From: an uncultured Clostridia bacterium
Lineage (GTDB): Bacteria; Bacillota; Clostridia; Oscillospirales; Ruminococcaceae
Direction of reading: 5' to 3'
Assembly: GCA_945867255.1 (NCBI GenBank)
Contig: CAMBHV010000053.1
Coordinates: 1 to 7,657, forward strand
Length of the DNA stretch: 7,657 nucleotides
In this document: positions 5,467 to 7,657 of the stretch, piece after piece
Numbering within the stretch: position 1 is the first letter of the stretch
Layout of the letters: every line of letters begins with the position of its first letter
Made by a program: the position numbers and the translations under genes
Notes under the pieces: model-generated
Databases searched by the model: none
What the model was told of the DNA's origin: nothing
What the model saw: only the letters and a program-made list of their open reading frames with translations

Positions 5467-7140
5467 ATGAAAAAGGCAACAAAACTGTGTGCACTCGTTC
5501 TGGCCCTCTGCATGGCTGCCGTCATGCTGACCGCCTGCGGCGGCACCTCCAACTCTACTGTCTCCGGCGCGTCCACCGGTGCGGACACCGACGGAAAAGT
5601 AGTAGTAAACCTTGCAAAAGATGTTGCGCCGGAATCGATGGACCCCATCAACGCAGAAGATGGCTTCTCCATGGAGCTGATTGGTGCCACGATGAGCGGC
5701 CTGTATACGCTGGATGCGGAGGATAACCTTGTGCCGGATCTTGCTACTGAATGCACCGTCAGCGAAGATGGCATGACGTATACATTCAAGATCCGCGAGG
5801 ACGCGAAATGGTCCAATGGAGATCCTCTGACAGCAAACGACTTCGTATTTGCCTGGCGCCGTCTGGCAGACCCTGAAGTAGCCGGTGCCTATGCCTGGAT
5901 GCTGGACGAAGTTCTCAGCGTGAAAAATGCTGCAGAGATTGCTACAGGGGAACTGCCTGTGGAAGAGCTGGGCGTTTCTGCACCGGATGATTATACATTC
6001 GAAGTGCAGCTGACAAAACCGGTGCCCTATTTTGAGCATGCCATGGTATTTACACCGTTTTTCCCGCTGAATGAAAAATTTGTTACCGAACAGGGCGACA
6101 ATTTTGCACTGACGGTAGATGGCCTTCTGTTCAGCGGCCCGTACAAGATGACGGAATGGGACGTGGGCGGCACACGCATGGTGCTGGAGAAAAATGAAAA
6201 CTATTATAATGCCGACAGCATTGAGACCGATGTCATCAACTATCAGATCATCGCGGATACTCAGCAGGCTGTAATGAGCTATGAGAATGGCGATATAGAC
6301 TATGTGAAGCTGACGGGCGATCTTGTGAACCAGTATCGCAACGAGGAAGGCTTTGCCACACAGGTTGGCGGCTATATTTGGAACCTGACGCCCAATTGCG
6401 AAAACGAATATCTCAGCAATGTGAACCTGCGTCGCGCAATTTCCTGTGCTATTGACCGGGATACGATGGTGAACTCCATCCTGAATGACGGTTCTGTGGT
6501 AGCCACAGGTTATGTGCTTCAGGACTTTGGTAAGGGCCCTGATGGAAAGTATTTCCGTGAAACAGCCCCTTCCTATACTCTGACGGATAAAGAGAAAGCT
6601 GTGGAGTACTGGGAGCAGGCCAAACAGGAATTGGGAACGGATACGGTGACCTTTACGCTGTTGTATGAGGATAGCGAGTCTGCTTCCAATGTGGCTGCTT
6701 TCATCCAGTCCGAAATCGAGACTACACTGCCCGGTGTGACAGTAGAGATGCAGAGCGTGCCCAAGAAAGTTCGTATTGAAAACATGCAGAACCACGATTT
6801 TGATCTGGCTCTGCACCGCTGGGGCGCGGATTACGATGACCCCAATGCACTGCTGAGTCTGTATACCTCCGATCGTTTTGCCAACTCCAATTACGGTATG
6901 TGGGTGAACGAAGAATATGACGCCCTGATTGAACAGGCCGGAAATGAGCTTGCGCTTCAGCCTGAAGAACGTTGGCAGGCGCTGATTGATGCGGAAGCGA
7001 TCCTCATGGATGAGCTTGGCATGATTCCCCTGTATCAGAATGGTGAAGCCACGTTGACTCGCCCGGGTGTCACAGGAATGGATTATCATTTCGTCGGCAT
7101 TGAGTGGATCTATCGTGATCTGAACAAAACTTCCGCATAA
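5467..7140 (+). CDS. OppA-like peptide ABC transporter substrate-binding lipoprotein (SBP_bac_5)
   Basis: A 557-residue extracellular lipoprotein that captures a ligand, most likely oligopeptides, for an ABC importer. Seen: basic start MKKATK, hydrophobic core and lipobox LTAC (21-24), so Cys24 would be lipidated; then a Ser/Thr/Gly-rich linker to about 40. The family 5 solute-binding domain follows: ESMDPINAEDG, LYTLDAEDNLVPDLA, YTFKIREDAKWSNGDPLTANDFVFAWRRL, and further on NLRRAISCAIDRDTMV and YDDPNALLSLYTSD. Length fits the OppA group (E. coli OppA is about 540) rather than the shorter nickel or dipeptide types. The start has AAAAAGGGGAG at 5453-5463 just before the ATG. It has its own promoter and is separated from the permease gene by an intrinsic terminator, the usual way to make more binding protein than permease. 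Glycated peptides are a possible ligand given the neighbours, but this is unproven. Confidence 0.92.
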   Translation: MKKATKLCALVLALCMAAVMLTACGGTSNSTVSGASTGADTDGKVVVNLAKDVAPESMDPINAEDGFSMELIGATMSGLYTLDAEDNLVPDLATECTVSEDGMTYTFKIREDAKWSNGDPLTANDFVFAWRRLADPEVAGAYAWMLDEVLSVKNAAEIATGELPVEELGVSAPDDYTFEVQLTKPVPYFEHAMVFTPFFPLNEKFVTEQGDNFALTVDGLLFSGPYKMTEWDVGGTRMVLEKNENYYNADSIETDVINYQIIADTQQAVMSYENGDIDYVKLTGDLVNQYRNEEGFATQVGGYIWNLTPNCENEYLSNVNLRRAISCAIDRDTMVNSILNDGSVVATGYVLQDFGKGPDGKYFRETAPSYTLTDKEKAVEYWEQAKQELGTDTVTFTLLYEDSESASNVAAFIQSEIETTLPGVTVEMQSVPKKVRIENMQNHDFDLALHRWGADYDDPNALLSLYTSDRFANSNYGMWVNEEYDALIEQAGNELALQPEERWQALIDAEAILMDELGMIPLYQNGEATLTRPGVTGMDYHFVGIEWIYRDLNKTSA

Positions 7141-7184
7141 AGGGAATCCCGTAAGGCGAAACCCACTTGTAACGGAACATGGCC

Positions 7185-7221
7185 GCCGTGGGATATGCAG
7201 CACATATCCCACGGCGTTTTT
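7185..7221 (+). terminator. Intrinsic terminator or attenuator between binding-protein and permease genes
   Basis: GCCGTGGGATATG (7185-7197) pairs perfectly with CATATCCCACGGC (7203-7215) around the loop CAGCA, followed by GTTTTTG. It lies 45 bases after the binding-protein stop and 63 bases before the permease start. Partial readthrough would explain how the permease is expressed from the same promoter. Confidence 0.85.
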
Positions 7222-7284
7222 GTTCCAGACAGGCAATATAGTCTGCAAAAAAAGCCCGGCCGGGGCTGGCAAGGAGCCTTTTGC

Positions 7285-7657
7285 ATGAAAAAATACATAT
7301 TCAAGCGTTTATGCATCGCAGTGGTAACGGTATTTGTGATCCTGTTTGTGCTGTTTTTGATGCTGGAATTGATGCCCGGTTCGCCGTTTAACGACGAAAA
7401 GATGACCGAAACACAAAAAATGATGCTGAATCAGAAATACGGGCTGGACAAGCCGGTAATGGTTCGGTTTTTTAACTATATCAAAAACATGCTAACAGGT
7501 GATTTTGGCGTTTCTTATTCTATTCAGAAGAATATGCCGGTTGCCGATATGCTCTGGCCCAGGCTGTTGATTTCGTTGCGCCTTGGCCTGCAGGCGGCAG
7601 CCGTGGGCAGCGTAATAGGCCTTGTGCTGGGCATTGTAGCGGCGCTGAAACGCAATA
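7285..7657 (+). CDS. OppB-like ABC transporter permease, N-terminal part (runs off window)
   Basis: The frame from ATG 7285 is open to the window end and gives 124 residues of a BPD-type inner membrane permease. Seen: MKKYIFKRL, a first transmembrane helix (about 10-30), LMPGSPFN (29-36), the family signature KYGLDKPVMVRFFNYIKNML (51-70), GDFGVSYS (72-79), and PVADMLWPRLLISLRLGL leading into a second helix with GLVLGIVAALKRN. This matches OppB/DppB N-termini in order and spacing. AAGGAG at 7271-7276 is 8 bases before the ATG. It should be the membrane partner of the upstream binding protein. The rest, and presumably OppC and the ATPases, lie beyond the edge. Confidence 0.92.
   Translation, partial: MKKYIFKRLCIAVVTVFVILFVLFLMLELMPGSPFNDEKMTETQKMMLNQKYGLDKPVMVRFFNYIKNMLTGDFGVSYSIQKNMPVADMLWPRLLISLRLGLQAAAVGSVIGLVLGIVAALKRN

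Noticed and set aside
7226..7267. Short inverted repeats CAGAC/GTCTG (7226-7245) and AGCCC/GGGCT (7253-7267) before the permease
   Set aside because: Only 5-bp stems, likely by chance, and not clearly placed to mask the ribosome binding site.
5344..7272. Very long open frame (642 codons) on the minus strand opposite the peptide-binding protein
   Set aside because: It is antisense to a clear lipoprotein gene, its translation is rich in Cys, His and Ile with no recognisable domain, and it has no good ribosome binding site. It is a codon-bias shadow.

Overview
The window looks like a piece of a Gram-positive, probably gut-dwelling Clostridia chromosome (Oscillospiraceae/Lachnospiraceae-like). 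This is inferred from strong purine-rich ribosome binding sites, a typical Clostridia lipoprotein signal peptide, roughly balanced base composition and protein families common in such genomes. No marker gene fixes the taxon. All credible genes are on the + strand.

Region 1 (1-2871) is a sugar-amine (Amadori product) catabolic cluster. It starts with the tail of an unidentified gene (2-76). Next is a SIS-domain deglycase closely resembling FraB/FrlB (116-1084). Two paralogous PfkB-family kinases of the FrlD/FraD type follow (1120-1983 and 2071-2871). In the known pathways the kinase phosphorylates the 6-OH of a fructosyl-amino acid such as fructoselysine or fructose-asparagine. The deglycase then splits the product into glucose 6-phosphate and the amino acid. 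The second kinase has an in-frame TAA at 2779-2781; the same frame continues for 29 recognisable kinase codons to a second stop at 2869-2871, so it looks like a recent nonsense mutation, a recoding event or a base error. A strong hairpin without a U tract lies between the two kinase genes.

Region 2 (2872-5127) carries three closely packed genes: a TIM-barrel amidohydrolase with a changed metal/catalytic position (Asn for the usual Asp), a YjbQ/UPF0047 protein lacking the usual Trp of its C-terminal motif, and a Cof-type HAD phosphatase. They are co-directional with the deglycase/kinase genes and probably form an accessory metabolic module. Their substrates cannot be read from the sequence.

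Region 3 (5128-7657) begins with a 339-base regulatory gap. It holds a 12-bp palindrome, a cluster of TTCACAA motifs with a dyad, a strong sigma-A type promoter (TTGACT-16-TATAAT) and a long leader with a perfect 10-bp stem-loop. It drives an OppA-like peptide-binding lipoprotein (5467-7140). An intrinsic terminator follows, then an OppB-like permease (7285 onward, cut by the window edge).

Read together, the window suggests uptake of peptides or amino-acid conjugates by an Opp-type ABC importer beside an intracellular route that deglycates Amadori compounds. The transporter has its own promoter, so the functional link is a hypothesis. No RNA genes, CRISPR arrays or mobile elements were seen.
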